A DNA stretch of 12,475 nt from Sedimentisphaerales bacterium. Its GTDB lineage: Bacteria; Planctomycetota; Phycisphaerae; Sedimentisphaerales; Anaerobacaceae. The translations under genes and the position numbers were made by a program. This document shows positions 1-6,953 of the stretch, piece by piece (position 1 is the stretch's first letter; each line of letters opens with the position of its first letter). The stretch is from assembly GCA_030630905.1 (NCBI GenBank), contig DAOVMB010000029.1:1-12475 (forward strand), read 5' to 3'. Under the pieces are notes generated by a model that did not search any database, had not been told where the DNA came from, and saw nothing but the letters and a program-made list of their open reading frames with translations.

Positions 1-170
1 ATATGGTGGCATTGGGTGCATACCTGCAAAAGCGAGGGTACCTCACTCCGGACGCTGCGGCCCAGGCCCTGCCGGATGTTCTCGCCAAACGGTACCATCA
101 AACTCTGCCGGTCAACATCAAGGCTCTACACAAGGGAGGCGAATACGCCAGAAATAACAGCCATGATTGA
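1..170 (+). CDS. 2-oxoacid:acceptor oxidoreductase, gamma subunit (C-terminal fragment)
   Basis: The 5' end is cut by the window edge. Reading from base 3 gives about 55 residues beginning MVALGAYLQKRGYLTPDAA, with KALHKGGEYA near the end, then TGA. The preceding partial codon (..AT) would fit Asn. The pattern N-MVALGA(Y/L)L..., then a helix, then N-(I/L)-KAL-x-x-G-x-EYA, is what the C-terminus of the gamma subunit of pyruvate/2-oxoglutarate/ketoisovalerate:ferredoxin oxidoreductases looks like. These enzymes oxidatively decarboxylate 2-oxoacids to acyl-CoA in the cytoplasm and reduce ferredoxin; the gamma subunit forms part of the core. Which oxoacid is used cannot be told from this fragment. 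The stop codon overlaps the start of the next gene (ATGATTGA, 8 nt shared), suggesting translational coupling. The family is recalled from motif likeness, not searched. Confidence 0.72.
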   Translation, partial: MVALGAYLQKRGYLTPDAAAQALPDVLAKRYHQTLPVNIKALHKGGEYARNNSHD

Positions 171-1794
171 ACAGAAAAGGCTCGGCAATAAATTGAGTCG
201 TACTGCAAAATCCTCAATATTACTATTTGTAATTCTTACATTAATTGTATCCGGTGCGGCCATACACGCCGCAGTACAATACAAGAATCTGGCCAGAGAT
301 GCAGTTTCCGACATCGTTGACGGCAGGTATGATGCGGCCATCGAACACTTTCAGGACTATCTCAACAAGTACCCGAAGGACCTCGAATCGATGTATGGCA
401 TGGCGGTTGCCTACGCTCAAAAGCAGGAGATTGACAAGGCAATCACAAACGTTAAGAAGGCCACAGATGAGGGACTGCCTTTTGCCCGTTTCCTTGCCGG
501 TCCGAGGGACCTGTTGAAACCTTTAACAAGCAGCCCCGAATTCAAGGTGCTCGCTGAAAAGTACGCCGTGGAACTGCTGCATGGTCCCATGCTCGGCTGC
601 GTGACCGAGAGCAGTGCAAAATTCTGGGTCCGTACGGTCAATGAAGTTCCCGTCGAAATCATTGTAAAAAGTGCCGGCACAGGTGACTCTTTCCAGAGAC
701 GAGCAGCCGGAAAAACAAGCGGCAAGCGAGATTTCACGGCAGTGCTCGCAGTTGAGGGCTTGAAGCCCGGCACATTATACGAATACGAGCTTCGTATCGA
801 CGGCGATAAAAAAGCCGGAGGGTGGCGCTTCCGCACGTTTGGCACTTCCGGCAGGCCGATAAAATTCCAGGTTGGCTTCGGAGGCGGCGCCGGATTCACG
901 CCGCAATACGAAAGAATGTGGAATACAATCGCCGGGCATAATCTGCCTGCGTTTCTTCTGCTCGGCGACAATGTCTATATCGACAATCCGACGAGGCCCG
1001 CCGTGCAGCAATATTGTTACTATCGGCGTCAATCCCGTCCTGAATTCCGGGATTTTGTCGCATCCACTGCCATCTTCGCCATCTGGGACGACCACGACTT
1101 TACGACTAATGATGCCGGGGGCGGTCCGGAAATTTACACGCCCGAATGGAAGATTCCGGTCTGGCGCACGTTCATCAACAACTGGAATAATCCCTATTAT
1201 GGCGGCGGAGAAAAGCAGCCTGGCTGCTGGTTCGATTTCTCCATAGGCGACGTTGACTTTTTCATGCTGGACAGCCGGTATTACCGCGACAAGCCACGAA
1301 GCGAAAATCCCTCTATGCTCGGCGGCGCCCAGAAAAAATGGCTGTTTGAAAAGCTGAAATCTTCCAAGGCGACGTTTAAGGTTCTGGCTTCACCCGTGCC
1401 ATGGGCACTGGGCGCCAAGCCCGGCAGCCGGGATCCGTGGCAGGGCTACAAGGCAGAACGAGAACAGATATTCTCCTTTCTGGAAGCCAACCGGATTGAC
1501 GGCGTAATTCTTATCTCTGCCGACCGTCATCGCTCGGATGCGTGGAAAATCGAACGAGAGAACGGATATGACTTGTACGAGTTCGAAAGCTCAAAACTAA
1601 CCAACATCCACACCCACAAGATCATGCCTGGCGCTTTGTTCGGCTATAATAAGAAATGCTCTTTCGGACTGCTCACGTTCGATACCACGAAAACAGACCC
1701 GGAAGCTACGTACCAGATCATCAGTATTGATGACGAGGTCATCTGGAAGCTCTCACTTAAAAAGAGTCAGTTGACGCACGGCAAGGCCGAATAG
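163..1794 (+). CDS. Membrane-anchored TPR plus PhoD-like phosphatase/phosphodiesterase
   Basis: The protein is 543 aa from ATG 163. An in-frame extension to base 16 exists, but it lies inside the upstream gene and has no homology-like content. Residues about 18-38 form one hydrophobic segment, giving a signal anchor or membrane anchor. Residues about 45-105 look like TPR helices (GRYDAAIEHFQDYL, then AVAYAQKQEIDKAI). A beta-sandwich N-terminal PhoD domain follows at about 138-228, then a metallophosphatase domain at about 235-535. Metal-site-type motifs are GDNVYID (268-274), WDDHDF (308-313), LDSRYYR (369-375) and SADRHRSD (452-459). PhoD enzymes hydrolyse phosphomono- or diesters outside the cytoplasm. 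The segment where Bacillus PhoD carries its iron-ligand Cys reads GFGGGAGF here, so that ligand is missing or replaced and substrate and metal use are open. The fused TPR suggests protein partners. It overlaps the upstream oxidoreductase gene by 8 nt; no clear Shine-Dalgarno sits at ideal spacing. Confidence 0.82.
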   Translation: MIEQKRLGNKLSRTAKSSILLFVILTLIVSGAAIHAAVQYKNLARDAVSDIVDGRYDAAIEHFQDYLNKYPKDLESMYGMAVAYAQKQEIDKAITNVKKATDEGLPFARFLAGPRDLLKPLTSSPEFKVLAEKYAVELLHGPMLGCVTESSAKFWVRTVNEVPVEIIVKSAGTGDSFQRRAAGKTSGKRDFTAVLAVEGLKPGTLYEYELRIDGDKKAGGWRFRTFGTSGRPIKFQVGFGGGAGFTPQYERMWNTIAGHNLPAFLLLGDNVYIDNPTRPAVQQYCYYRRQSRPEFRDFVASTAIFAIWDDHDFTTNDAGGGPEIYTPEWKIPVWRTFINNWNNPYYGGGEKQPGCWFDFSIGDVDFFMLDSRYYRDKPRSENPSMLGGAQKKWLFEKLKSSKATFKVLASPVPWALGAKPGSRDPWQGYKAEREQIFSFLEANRIDGVILISADRHRSDAWKIERENGYDLYEFESSKLTNIHTHKIMPGALFGYNKKCSFGLLTFDTTKTDPEATYQIISIDDEVIWKLSLKKSQLTHGKAE

Positions 1795-1835
1795 AGAGGC
1801 TTCGGACAACCAGTTGATTCACGCACTTAAATGAC

Positions 1836-1864
1836 TTGATTGAGCGGCCTTCTTGTACTATAAT
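1836..1864 (+). promoter_or_regulatory. Sigma70-type promoter of clpX
   Basis: TTGATT at 1836-1841 and a perfect TATAAT at 1859-1864 are separated by exactly 17 nt. Transcription would begin near 1871, leaving about 45 nt of leader before the clpX ATG, with GGAAAG at 1905-1910 as ribosome binding site 5 nt before the start. It lies in the 121-nt gap after the phosphatase gene and is the strongest promoter-like site in the window. Confidence 0.72.
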
Positions 1865-1915
1865 ACCCCACACACGATAATTAACAGATATTTAACTTGA
1901 TAACGGAAAGTTGAA

Positions 1916-3187
1916 ATGGCCAAAAAATCAAATAACAGGAAGCCAAAGGCAATTTGCAGCTTCTGCGGCAAGCCGGGAAGTCAGGCTGATACGCTTATAG
2001 AGGGTCCGGATAAGGTCTTTATCTGTCCCGAATGTGTGGAACTATGCCATAATATCATCCGGCAGGATCGCAAACGGGCGGCCAAGGACGGCGTTAGCTT
2101 AAAGGAAATGCCGAGACCCAAAGCAATTAAAGAATACCTGGACCAATATGTCATCGGGCAGGAGCACGCTAAAAAATATCTCTCGGTTGCAGTGCATAAC
2201 CATTATAAAAGGCTGCTGCACAGCGATAGTAATGACAGCGATGTCGAGATAGATAAATCGAATGTTCTGCTTCTTGGCCCGACCGGCTCGGGTAAAACAC
2301 TGCTTGCCCGCACACTTGCCCGTGAGTTGGAGGTGCCGTTCGCAATATGTGATGCGACCACAGTTACCGAGGCGGGGTACGTCGGCGAAGACGTCGAGAA
2401 TTTCCTGCTGCGTTTACTGCAGGCTGCCGACTACGACATCGAAGCCGCACAGCGGGGCATCGTTTATGTCGACGAAATAGACAAGGTCGGCAAAACATCT
2501 CAAAACGTTTCGATAACTCGTGATGTCTCCGGAGAAGGAGTGCAGCAGGCCCTGCTGAAAATGCTCGAAGGGACTACCGCCAACATTCCGCCACAAGGCG
2601 GACGAAAGCATCCGGAACAATCCTACATACAAATCGACACCACACAGATACTTTTTATATGCGGCGGAACTTTTGTTGGGTTGGAAAATATTATTAAGAC
2701 GCGGCTCGGCAAAAAAATGATCGGCTTCGATTCGGAACTGGCCGGCAAACGCGATGAAAAAGCCGAGTACAGCCATATCCTGGACCAGGTCATACCGGAA
2801 GATATCATCGAGTATGGGATGATTCCCGAAATGGTTGGAAGACTTCCGGTCATCACGACGCTCTCTGCTCTCGACGAAGCGGCGCTTATCGACATATTGA
2901 CCAAGCCCAGAAACGCTTTGTGCAAGCAGTATCAGAGATTTTTTGAGATGGAAAACGCCGAGCTTGAGTTTACGGACGGAGCCTTGCATGCATTGGCACA
3001 GAAAGCGCTTGAGCGTGACACCGGCGCCAGGGCGTTGCGTTCGATCACCGAAGAACTCATGATTGATTTGATGTATCAACTGCCGGAAGAGCCGAAGCCG
3101 GTGAAATACGTCATCACTCGCGAAATTGTCGAACGCAAGGCCGATTTATTCACGGCAAAACAAAAGGCAAAAAAAGAATCAGCATAG
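1916..3187 (+). CDS. clpX: ATP-dependent Clp protease ATP-binding subunit ClpX
   Basis: 423 aa, the normal length for ClpX, the hexameric AAA+ unfoldase that feeds substrates to ClpP in the cytoplasm. The N-terminal zinc-binding domain has Cys14, Cys17, Cys37 and Cys40. Walker A is GPTGSGKT (121-128), pore loop GYVG (154-157), Walker B VYVDEID (183-189), the RKH pore loop is at 230-232, the ClpP-binding IGF loop at 269-271, and the sensor-2 GAR at 370-372. All key residues are present, so it should be active. The start ATG has GGAAAG 5 nt upstream and follows a strong promoter. No clpP is adjacent on either side, unlike the common clpP-clpX or tig-clpP-clpX arrangement. The next gene begins 25 nt after the stop, so read-through into the MNT-HEPN cassette is possible. 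Confidence 0.98.
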   Translation: MAKKSNNRKPKAICSFCGKPGSQADTLIEGPDKVFICPECVELCHNIIRQDRKRAAKDGVSLKEMPRPKAIKEYLDQYVIGQEHAKKYLSVAVHNHYKRLLHSDSNDSDVEIDKSNVLLLGPTGSGKTLLARTLARELEVPFAICDATTVTEAGYVGEDVENFLLRLLQAADYDIEAAQRGIVYVDEIDKVGKTSQNVSITRDVSGEGVQQALLKMLEGTTANIPPQGGRKHPEQSYIQIDTTQILFICGGTFVGLENIIKTRLGKKMIGFDSELAGKRDEKAEYSHILDQVIPEDIIEYGMIPEMVGRLPVITTLSALDEAALIDILTKPRNALCKQYQRFFEMENAELEFTDGALHALAQKALERDTGARALRSITEELMIDLMYQLPEEPKPVKYVITREIVERKADLFTAKQKAKKESA

Positions 3188-3212
3188 AATTGAATCAAAT
3201 TACAGGTTGGAA

Positions 3213-3530
3213 ATGTCTGCTACTTCTAAATCGATTGAATCACTTGTACAAAACATCGTCGAAGCTGTACATCCGCTAAAAATAATTCTTTTCGGCTCGT
3301 ATGCCCGAGACACGGCAAATCCGGAAAGCGACATTTATGTCCTGGTCGTGATGCCCGAAGGTGTTCATTGCCGGAGGACTGCACAACTGTTATATCGGCA
3401 AATTAGAAGAATAGGGATTCCCTTCGATATTTTAGTAACAACGCCAAGTACTTTAGAAAAGCATAAAGATAATATTGGCTTGATTTATCGAACTATACTA
3501 AAAGAAGGAAGAGAAATATATGCCGCATGA
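3213..3530 (+). CDS. Minimal nucleotidyltransferase (MNT), MntA-like, with altered catalytic motif
   Basis: 105 aa from ATG 3213; the longer in-frame reading from 3126 overlaps clpX. It is a small pol-beta-fold nucleotidyltransferase. The signature FGSYARDTANPESDIYVLVV spans 27-46, and a third acidic position is likely D72 in PFDILV. In active MntA proteins the signature is GSx10DxD, where the two Asp bind metal. Here it is GSx10DxY: Asp40 is present, but the second Asp is Tyr42 (TAT at 3336-3338, one base from GAT). Known partners AMPylate or neutralise a HEPN protein encoded next door, and the HEPN gene overlaps this one by 11 nt, which supports a two-gene module. With the substitution, catalysis may be weak or lost and the protein may act by binding only. 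Family assignment is firm; activity is uncertain. Confidence 0.88.
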   Translation: MSATSKSIESLVQNIVEAVHPLKIILFGSYARDTANPESDIYVLVVMPEGVHCRRTAQLLYRQIRRIGIPFDILVTTPSTLEKHKDNIGLIYRTILKEGREIYAA

Positions 3531-3909
3531 GGATCATTTTTCAGGTAGCCCTGCTGACTGGTTACGTTATGCTCGAAGTGATTTAGAGCTTGCCGGCATA
3601 ATTAGGCCGGATGAGGTTTTGTTTGAAGGACTCTGTTTTCATGCTCAACAAGCGGCAGAAAAAGCTTTGAAAGCAGTACTTATTGCCAAGGGTATTCCTC
3701 CTCCCAAAACTCATAACATCAGAATACTCCTTGATCTTTTATCACAAGTGATAGTTGCACCCCGAGAAATAGAAGATTCAGCAGGTCTTACCGACTATGC
3801 TGTTACAAGTCGTTACCCGGGTGACTTTGAGCCTGTTGATGAAGATGAATACAAAGAGGCATTAAGATTAGCAAAGACGGTTGTCATCTGGGCGGGGAAA
3901 AATATTTAA
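3520..3909 (+). CDS. HEPN domain protein, partner of the MNT
   Basis: 129 aa, all-helical in appearance. The core FHAQQAAEKALKAVLIAKG (40-58), then KTHNIRILL, then LTDYAVTSRYPGDF (90-103) and a C-terminal helix are typical of the HEPN family found beside minimal nucleotidyltransferases. The start ATG 3520 lies inside the end of the MNT gene (ATGCCGCATGA, 11 nt shared), and a purine-rich AAGAAGGAAGAG lies just upstream, so translation is probably coupled. Some HEPN proteins are RNA-cutting toxins with an Rx4-6H motif. No such motif is visible: R98 of SRYP has no His at the required distance. It may therefore be a non-nuclease HEPN, for example a substrate- or nucleotide-binding partner. The MNT/HEPN pair could be toxin-antitoxin-like or defence-related, but the sequence does not decide. 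Confidence 0.85.
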   Translation: MPHEDHFSGSPADWLRYARSDLELAGIIRPDEVLFEGLCFHAQQAAEKALKAVLIAKGIPPPKTHNIRILLDLLSQVIVAPREIEDSAGLTDYAVTSRYPGDFEPVDEDEYKEALRLAKTVVIWAGKNI

Positions 3910-3919
3910 CAACGAAGAA

Positions 3920-4909
3920 ATGATGTCACTTAAAGGGGAAATCGCGGAAATTAGACATAAGGATAAGGTTCGAGCACATAGGAATCGAACAATCACGCTT
4001 AGCCGAGCAGAAACAGATCGGTACAGCAAAGATTTAATTCACATTTCTAATCCTGTAGAGATAGATGCTCTCAGCAATAAAATAGTAAACCAGGACATAT
4101 TTAACGTCCTTGATTTGCTGCCGGAGGGCTTTGTTGACTTGCTGATACTAGACCCGCCCTACAATCTGACCAAGACATTTACTTCGACTACCTTCAGAAA
4201 AAAGAGTATTGCCGAGTATGCCGAATGGTTTGAGAACCTGCTGCTTGAATTGTTGCCCACACTCAAAAAAACGGCATCGGTTTATGTCTGCTCGGAATGG
4301 TGCTCGTCGACAGCCGTTCATCTCGTGCTGGATAAGCTGCTAAAGGTGAGAAACCGGATTACCTGGGAGAGAGAAAAAGGCAGGGGCGCAAAGAGGAACT
4401 GGAAAAACGCTTCGGAAGATATCTGGTTTGCGACAGTTTCAGATGACTATGTTTTCAACGTGGACAATTTGAAGCTGAAACGCAGAGTTCTCGCCCCATA
4501 CACCGACACGAACGGCGCCCCGAAGGATTGGCAGGAGACATCCGCCGGCCAATTTCGACTGACCCATCCGTCGAATTTATGGAATGATATCACGGTTCCG
4601 TTCTGGTCAATGCCGGAAAACACGGACCATCCGACACAGAAGCCGGAAAAATTATTAGCCAAATTGATTCTGGCAAGCACAAAGCGAGGTGACCTTGTAT
4701 TTGATCCGTTTATGGGTGTGGGCAGCAGTGTCGTGACAGCTAAAAAGCTGGATCGTAAATTTCTCGGAGTTGAAATTGAAACAGAATATTGCCTGCTCGC
4801 TGCAAAACGCCTGAGCCGGGCCGGGCTTGACGGAACGATTCAAGGATACCAGGATGGTGTGTTTTGGGAGAGAAACACGTTCAAAACGCAAAAAAAACAC
4901 CGAAATTAA
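3920..4909 (+). CDS. Beta-class site-specific DNA methyltransferase (probably N6-adenine)
   Basis: 329 aa from ATG 3920; a TTG at 3881 in frame would overlap the HEPN gene. Catalytic motif IV, DPPYNL, is at 78-83 and precedes the SAM-binding motif I FDPFMGVGSS (261-270), the order that defines the beta class. HPTQKPEKLL (237-246) is the usual helix before motif I. The target-recognition region between them holds GRGAKRNWKNASEDIWF and PFWSMPENTDHPTQKP, familiar from type II N6-adenine or N4-cytosine methylases. DPPY favours adenine but does not prove it. Motif I has MGVGSS where many relatives have xGSGTT. No restriction endonuclease gene is adjacent, so it is an orphan methylase or part of the MNT-HEPN cassette, which ends only 10 nt upstream. 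Recognition site unknown. Confidence 0.9.
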   Translation: MMSLKGEIAEIRHKDKVRAHRNRTITLSRAETDRYSKDLIHISNPVEIDALSNKIVNQDIFNVLDLLPEGFVDLLILDPPYNLTKTFTSTTFRKKSIAEYAEWFENLLLELLPTLKKTASVYVCSEWCSSTAVHLVLDKLLKVRNRITWEREKGRGAKRNWKNASEDIWFATVSDDYVFNVDNLKLKRRVLAPYTDTNGAPKDWQETSAGQFRLTHPSNLWNDITVPFWSMPENTDHPTQKPEKLLAKLILASTKRGDLVFDPFMGVGSSVVTAKKLDRKFLGVEIETEYCLLAAKRLSRAGLDGTIQGYQDGVFWERNTFKTQKKHRN

Positions 4910-4966
4910 AATGCTGCTTTATAGCTGTTATAGTCAAGGAAAAGAAAGTACAATTTGAACTCCATT

Positions 4967-5869
4967 ATGGATAGCAGAGAACAGATTACTACTGTTGGTG
5001 ACGGGTTATTAGTGCTGGCGCCGGCTAAAATTAACCTGTCACTCTTAATAGCCGGTAAGCGGCCCGACGGTTACCACGAGATAGAAACCATCATGGCAAA
5101 AATCGACTGGTATGATGAAATACTCATCCAGCCAGGCCGGCAAGCCGGCATCGAATTAACCTGTCGGGGGCCAAACTGGGCGCCGGCGGGCGAAGATAAT
5201 CTCGTATACAGAGCTGCCAAAAGCCTGCTGGAAAGTTGCGGCCTGACGCCTGATGTCAGAATTACGCTGACAAAAAATATCCCCGCAGGGACAGGACTCG
5301 GCTCGGCAAGCAGCGATGCAGCGGCTACTCTTATCGGCGTAAACCACTACTTTAAATTAGATATCGACCAAAAGAACCTTTTTGAATCAGCGGCGAAGTT
5401 AGGTAGTGATGTTGCTTTCTTTTTGGGTGGTCCGCTGGCGTTTTGTACGGGAAAAGGAGAAAAAGTAAAAAAATTAGATGAAATTTTCAACTTTACTGCT
5501 CTTTTGATACTTCCTGATGTAAGTGTCTCTACTAAAATGGTTTACGCTAATTACCGGCACAACCGGCATCTCTACAAAAAGCTCAATATTCGGATAAAAA
5601 ACTATATCCTCGAAAACAGGATTGATTTGGCGGTTAAAATGTGCACAAATATGCTGGCAGAAAGTTGTTTCGACTTGGAAGAAAGTCTTGCCGAACTAAA
5701 GGAGACTATTGAGTCGTTAGGTATTGGGCCTTACTGTCTAAGCGGTAGCGGATCAGCGATGTTTTGTATCATTGAGAGCGGGGATGAAGAAGAAGCCAGA
5801 GAAGGCATGCGCAAACTTGCGGATAAAATCGGATGCAAAAGCATTATTATCAGGAACAATAGATGGTAA
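4967..5869 (+). CDS. ispE: 4-diphosphocytidyl-2-C-methyl-D-erythritol kinase IspE
   Basis: 300 aa GHMP kinase that phosphorylates CDP-methylerythritol in the non-mevalonate (MEP) isoprenoid pathway. Motif 1 PAKINLSL (19-26) contains the catalytic-type Lys21. GKRPDGYHEI (30-39) is the substrate region. The ATP-binding glycine loop is PAGTGLGSASSDAAA (106-120). The catalytic Asp is D148 in GSDVAFFLGG, and motif 3 is LSGSGSAMF (258-266). The glycine loop has T and SA in place of the usual A and GG, a mild variation. ATG 4967 is chosen; a TTG at 4955 adds four residues and is closer to purines at 4936-4948, so the start is not settled. It begins 57 nt after the methylase and ends 22 nt before spoVG; the ispE-spoVG order is common in bacteria. 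Confidence 0.95.
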   Translation: MDSREQITTVGDGLLVLAPAKINLSLLIAGKRPDGYHEIETIMAKIDWYDEILIQPGRQAGIELTCRGPNWAPAGEDNLVYRAAKSLLESCGLTPDVRITLTKNIPAGTGLGSASSDAAATLIGVNHYFKLDIDQKNLFESAAKLGSDVAFFLGGPLAFCTGKGEKVKKLDEIFNFTALLILPDVSVSTKMVYANYRHNRHLYKKLNIRIKNYILENRIDLAVKMCTNMLAESCFDLEESLAELKETIESLGIGPYCLSGSGSAMFCIIESGDEEEAREGMRKLADKIGCKSIIIRNNRW

Positions 5870-5891
5870 ACTTTTATGCGAGGCAAAGAAA

Positions 5892-6332
5892 ATGGAAATC
5901 AGTGAGGTCAGAGTCAAAATGGTGAGCAACAAGGATGACAGGCTGAAAGCTTTTTGCTCGATAACGATGGACAACGAGTTTGTCGTTCGTGACATCAAAA
6001 TCATCGAAGGAACGAACGGTTACTTCGTTGCTATGCCTTCGAGGAAAATGAGCGACCATTGCGAAAAATGCGGGGGCAAAAACCATCTCAGAGCCAGATA
6101 CTGCAATAATTGTGGAACAGCTCTTAAAGATAACCGTGCAAGAAAGGATTTTAAAGGCAGAATGAAATTGCACGCTGATATGGCTCATCCGATTAATTCC
6201 GATTGCAGGAAGCGAATTCAGGAGAAAGTTATATCGGCTTTCAAAGAAGAATTGGAAAAGTCAAAGCAGCCGGGCTACAAGCCAGTCGAAATGGATAATC
6301 CGGATGATGATATTCCTGAAATAGTCTCGTAG
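5892..6332 (+). CDS. spoVG: SpoVG family regulator with inserted zinc ribbon
   Basis: 146 aa from ATG 5892, with GAGG 8 nt upstream; the in-frame extension to 5772 lies inside ispE and is not real. Residues 1-52 match SpoVG (MEISEVRVKMV, then ITMDNEFVVRDIKIIEG, then YFVAMPSRK), and HPINSDCRKRIQEKV (99-113) is the conserved second half. SpoVG proteins are small site-specific RNA/DNA-binding regulators; first named from Bacillus sporulation, they are widespread in non-sporulating bacteria. Between the two halves, where the usual protein has only about ten residues, there are about 40 residues carrying CEKC (57-60) and CNNC (71-74), a four-cysteine zinc ribbon, plus a basic linker (80-92). This is likely a lineage-specific form with an added nucleic-acid or metal contact. 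The tail is acidic and disordered-looking. Immediately downstream of ispE. Confidence 0.93.
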   Translation: MEISEVRVKMVSNKDDRLKAFCSITMDNEFVVRDIKIIEGTNGYFVAMPSRKMSDHCEKCGGKNHLRARYCNNCGTALKDNRARKDFKGRMKLHADMAHPINSDCRKRIQEKVISAFKEELEKSKQPGYKPVEMDNPDDDIPEIVS

Positions 6333-6335
6333 CTC

Positions 6336-6617
6336 CTATGCCGTAAGATACTCAAGAACCTTATCGAGAGCAACATCTAAACGCTCATCGAGATCATACT
6401 TACCTTCCGTAAGCTGCCGACGGACATCAAGAACTTTTTCCTTGCGAACTTCCGGCAGCGAAGCAATTTTTCTTAACACTTGGCCGATAGGCGTGGTGTT
6501 GATATTGTCAAGAATTTGCTCCATCACCATATCCTTATCGGGAGCAAGAACCTCTCCGACCGGATCTACCTGGCGATTTTCTCTTTCAAATCGACTGTTA
6601 GAATCAAATTCTGCCAT
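6336..6617 (-). CDS. FlgM-like small protein (putative anti-sigma-28 factor)
   Basis: 93 aa from ATG 6617, with AAGG 7 nt before the start. Residues about 1-40 are polar and probably disordered. Residues about 53-90 (LPEVRKEKVLDVRRQLTEGKYDLD, split by helices, then VALDKVLEYL) resemble the C-terminal half of FlgM: Arg/Lys-rich helix, then (I/L)xxGxYxxD, then a helix ending in LL/YL. FlgM binds the flagellar sigma factor FliA and holds it inactive until hook completion. Similarity is limited to this pattern, so the role is a suggestion. No flagellar genes are near. It converges on spoVG with only 3 nt between the stop codons, and about 600 nt of non-coding-looking DNA lies upstream of it. Confidence 0.55.
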   Translation of the reverse strand: MAEFDSNSRFERENRQVDPVGEVLAPDKDMVMEQILDNINTTPIGQVLRKIASLPEVRKEKVLDVRRQLTEGKYDLDERLDVALDKVLEYLTA

Positions 6618-6762
6618 TCAAATACCTTGCATGACAGGCTTCAAGGCGAAAATGTCCGTCTTTTCGTTCAAAGCCAATAACCACTATATCTTGTGTGTCC
6701 CCTAAATCCCTTTTGAGGCCCAAAACAACCTACTAATATTGGTATCGACTACAATGCCCGGA

Positions 6763-6779
6763 AAACTTTAGAAAAGTTT
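6763..6779. repeat. Short perfect inverted repeat
   Basis: AAACTTT at 6763-6769 and AAAGTTT at 6773-6779 form a perfect 7-bp inverted repeat with a 3-nt centre (AGA). It lies about 150 bp upstream of the FlgM-like start. It could be a regulator site or a chance AT-rich dyad. Confidence 0.45.
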
Positions 6780-6926
6780 AGTGCTTATCCAACCTATGCA
6801 AAAACATAAAGTTACATCAATTAGAGATAAAAGTCGGCATAATAGTATTAAAAACCAACTATCGAAAAAACCCATCTTGACATGTGTATAAACCACTGAA
6901 GTCTGTTTGGGATGAATAGGCGATAT

Positions 6927-6944
6927 ACTATATATAGTGCTATA
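6927..6944. repeat. Overlapping AT-rich palindromes (operator-like)
   Basis: ACTATATATAGT (6927-6938) is a perfect 12-bp palindrome. It overlaps TATAG-TG-CTATA (6933-6944), a second inverted repeat with a 2-nt centre. Such nested dyads in a promoter-sized gap are compatible with a regulator-binding site, but no neighbouring regulator gene is known to use it. Confidence 0.45.
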
Positions 6945-6953
6945 CATCAGATT

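Noticed and set aside
417..971. 184-codon minus-strand open frame under the phosphatase gene
   Set aside because: It is a shadow of the plus-strand gene, whose motifs are clear; the translation resembles no family.
1787..1805. CCGAA/TTCGG short inverted repeat after the phosphatase gene
   Set aside because: Only a 5-bp stem with a 9-nt loop and no T-run follows, so it is not a convincing terminator.
3965..3992. GGTTCGA...GAATCGAAC, looking like a tRNA T-arm
   Set aside because: No acceptor stem, D-arm or anticodon arm can be built around it; it is inside the methylase reading frame.
5772..5891. N-terminal extension of SpoVG inside ispE
   Set aside because: It is out of frame with ispE but fully inside it, SpoVG homology begins at ATG 5892, and a ribosome binding site sits 8 nt before that ATG.
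6877..6892. TTGACA with TATAAA just after, a promoter-like pair
   Set aside because: The two boxes are only 4 nt apart and no -10 fits 16-18 nt from TTGACA; no gene follows on the plus strand.
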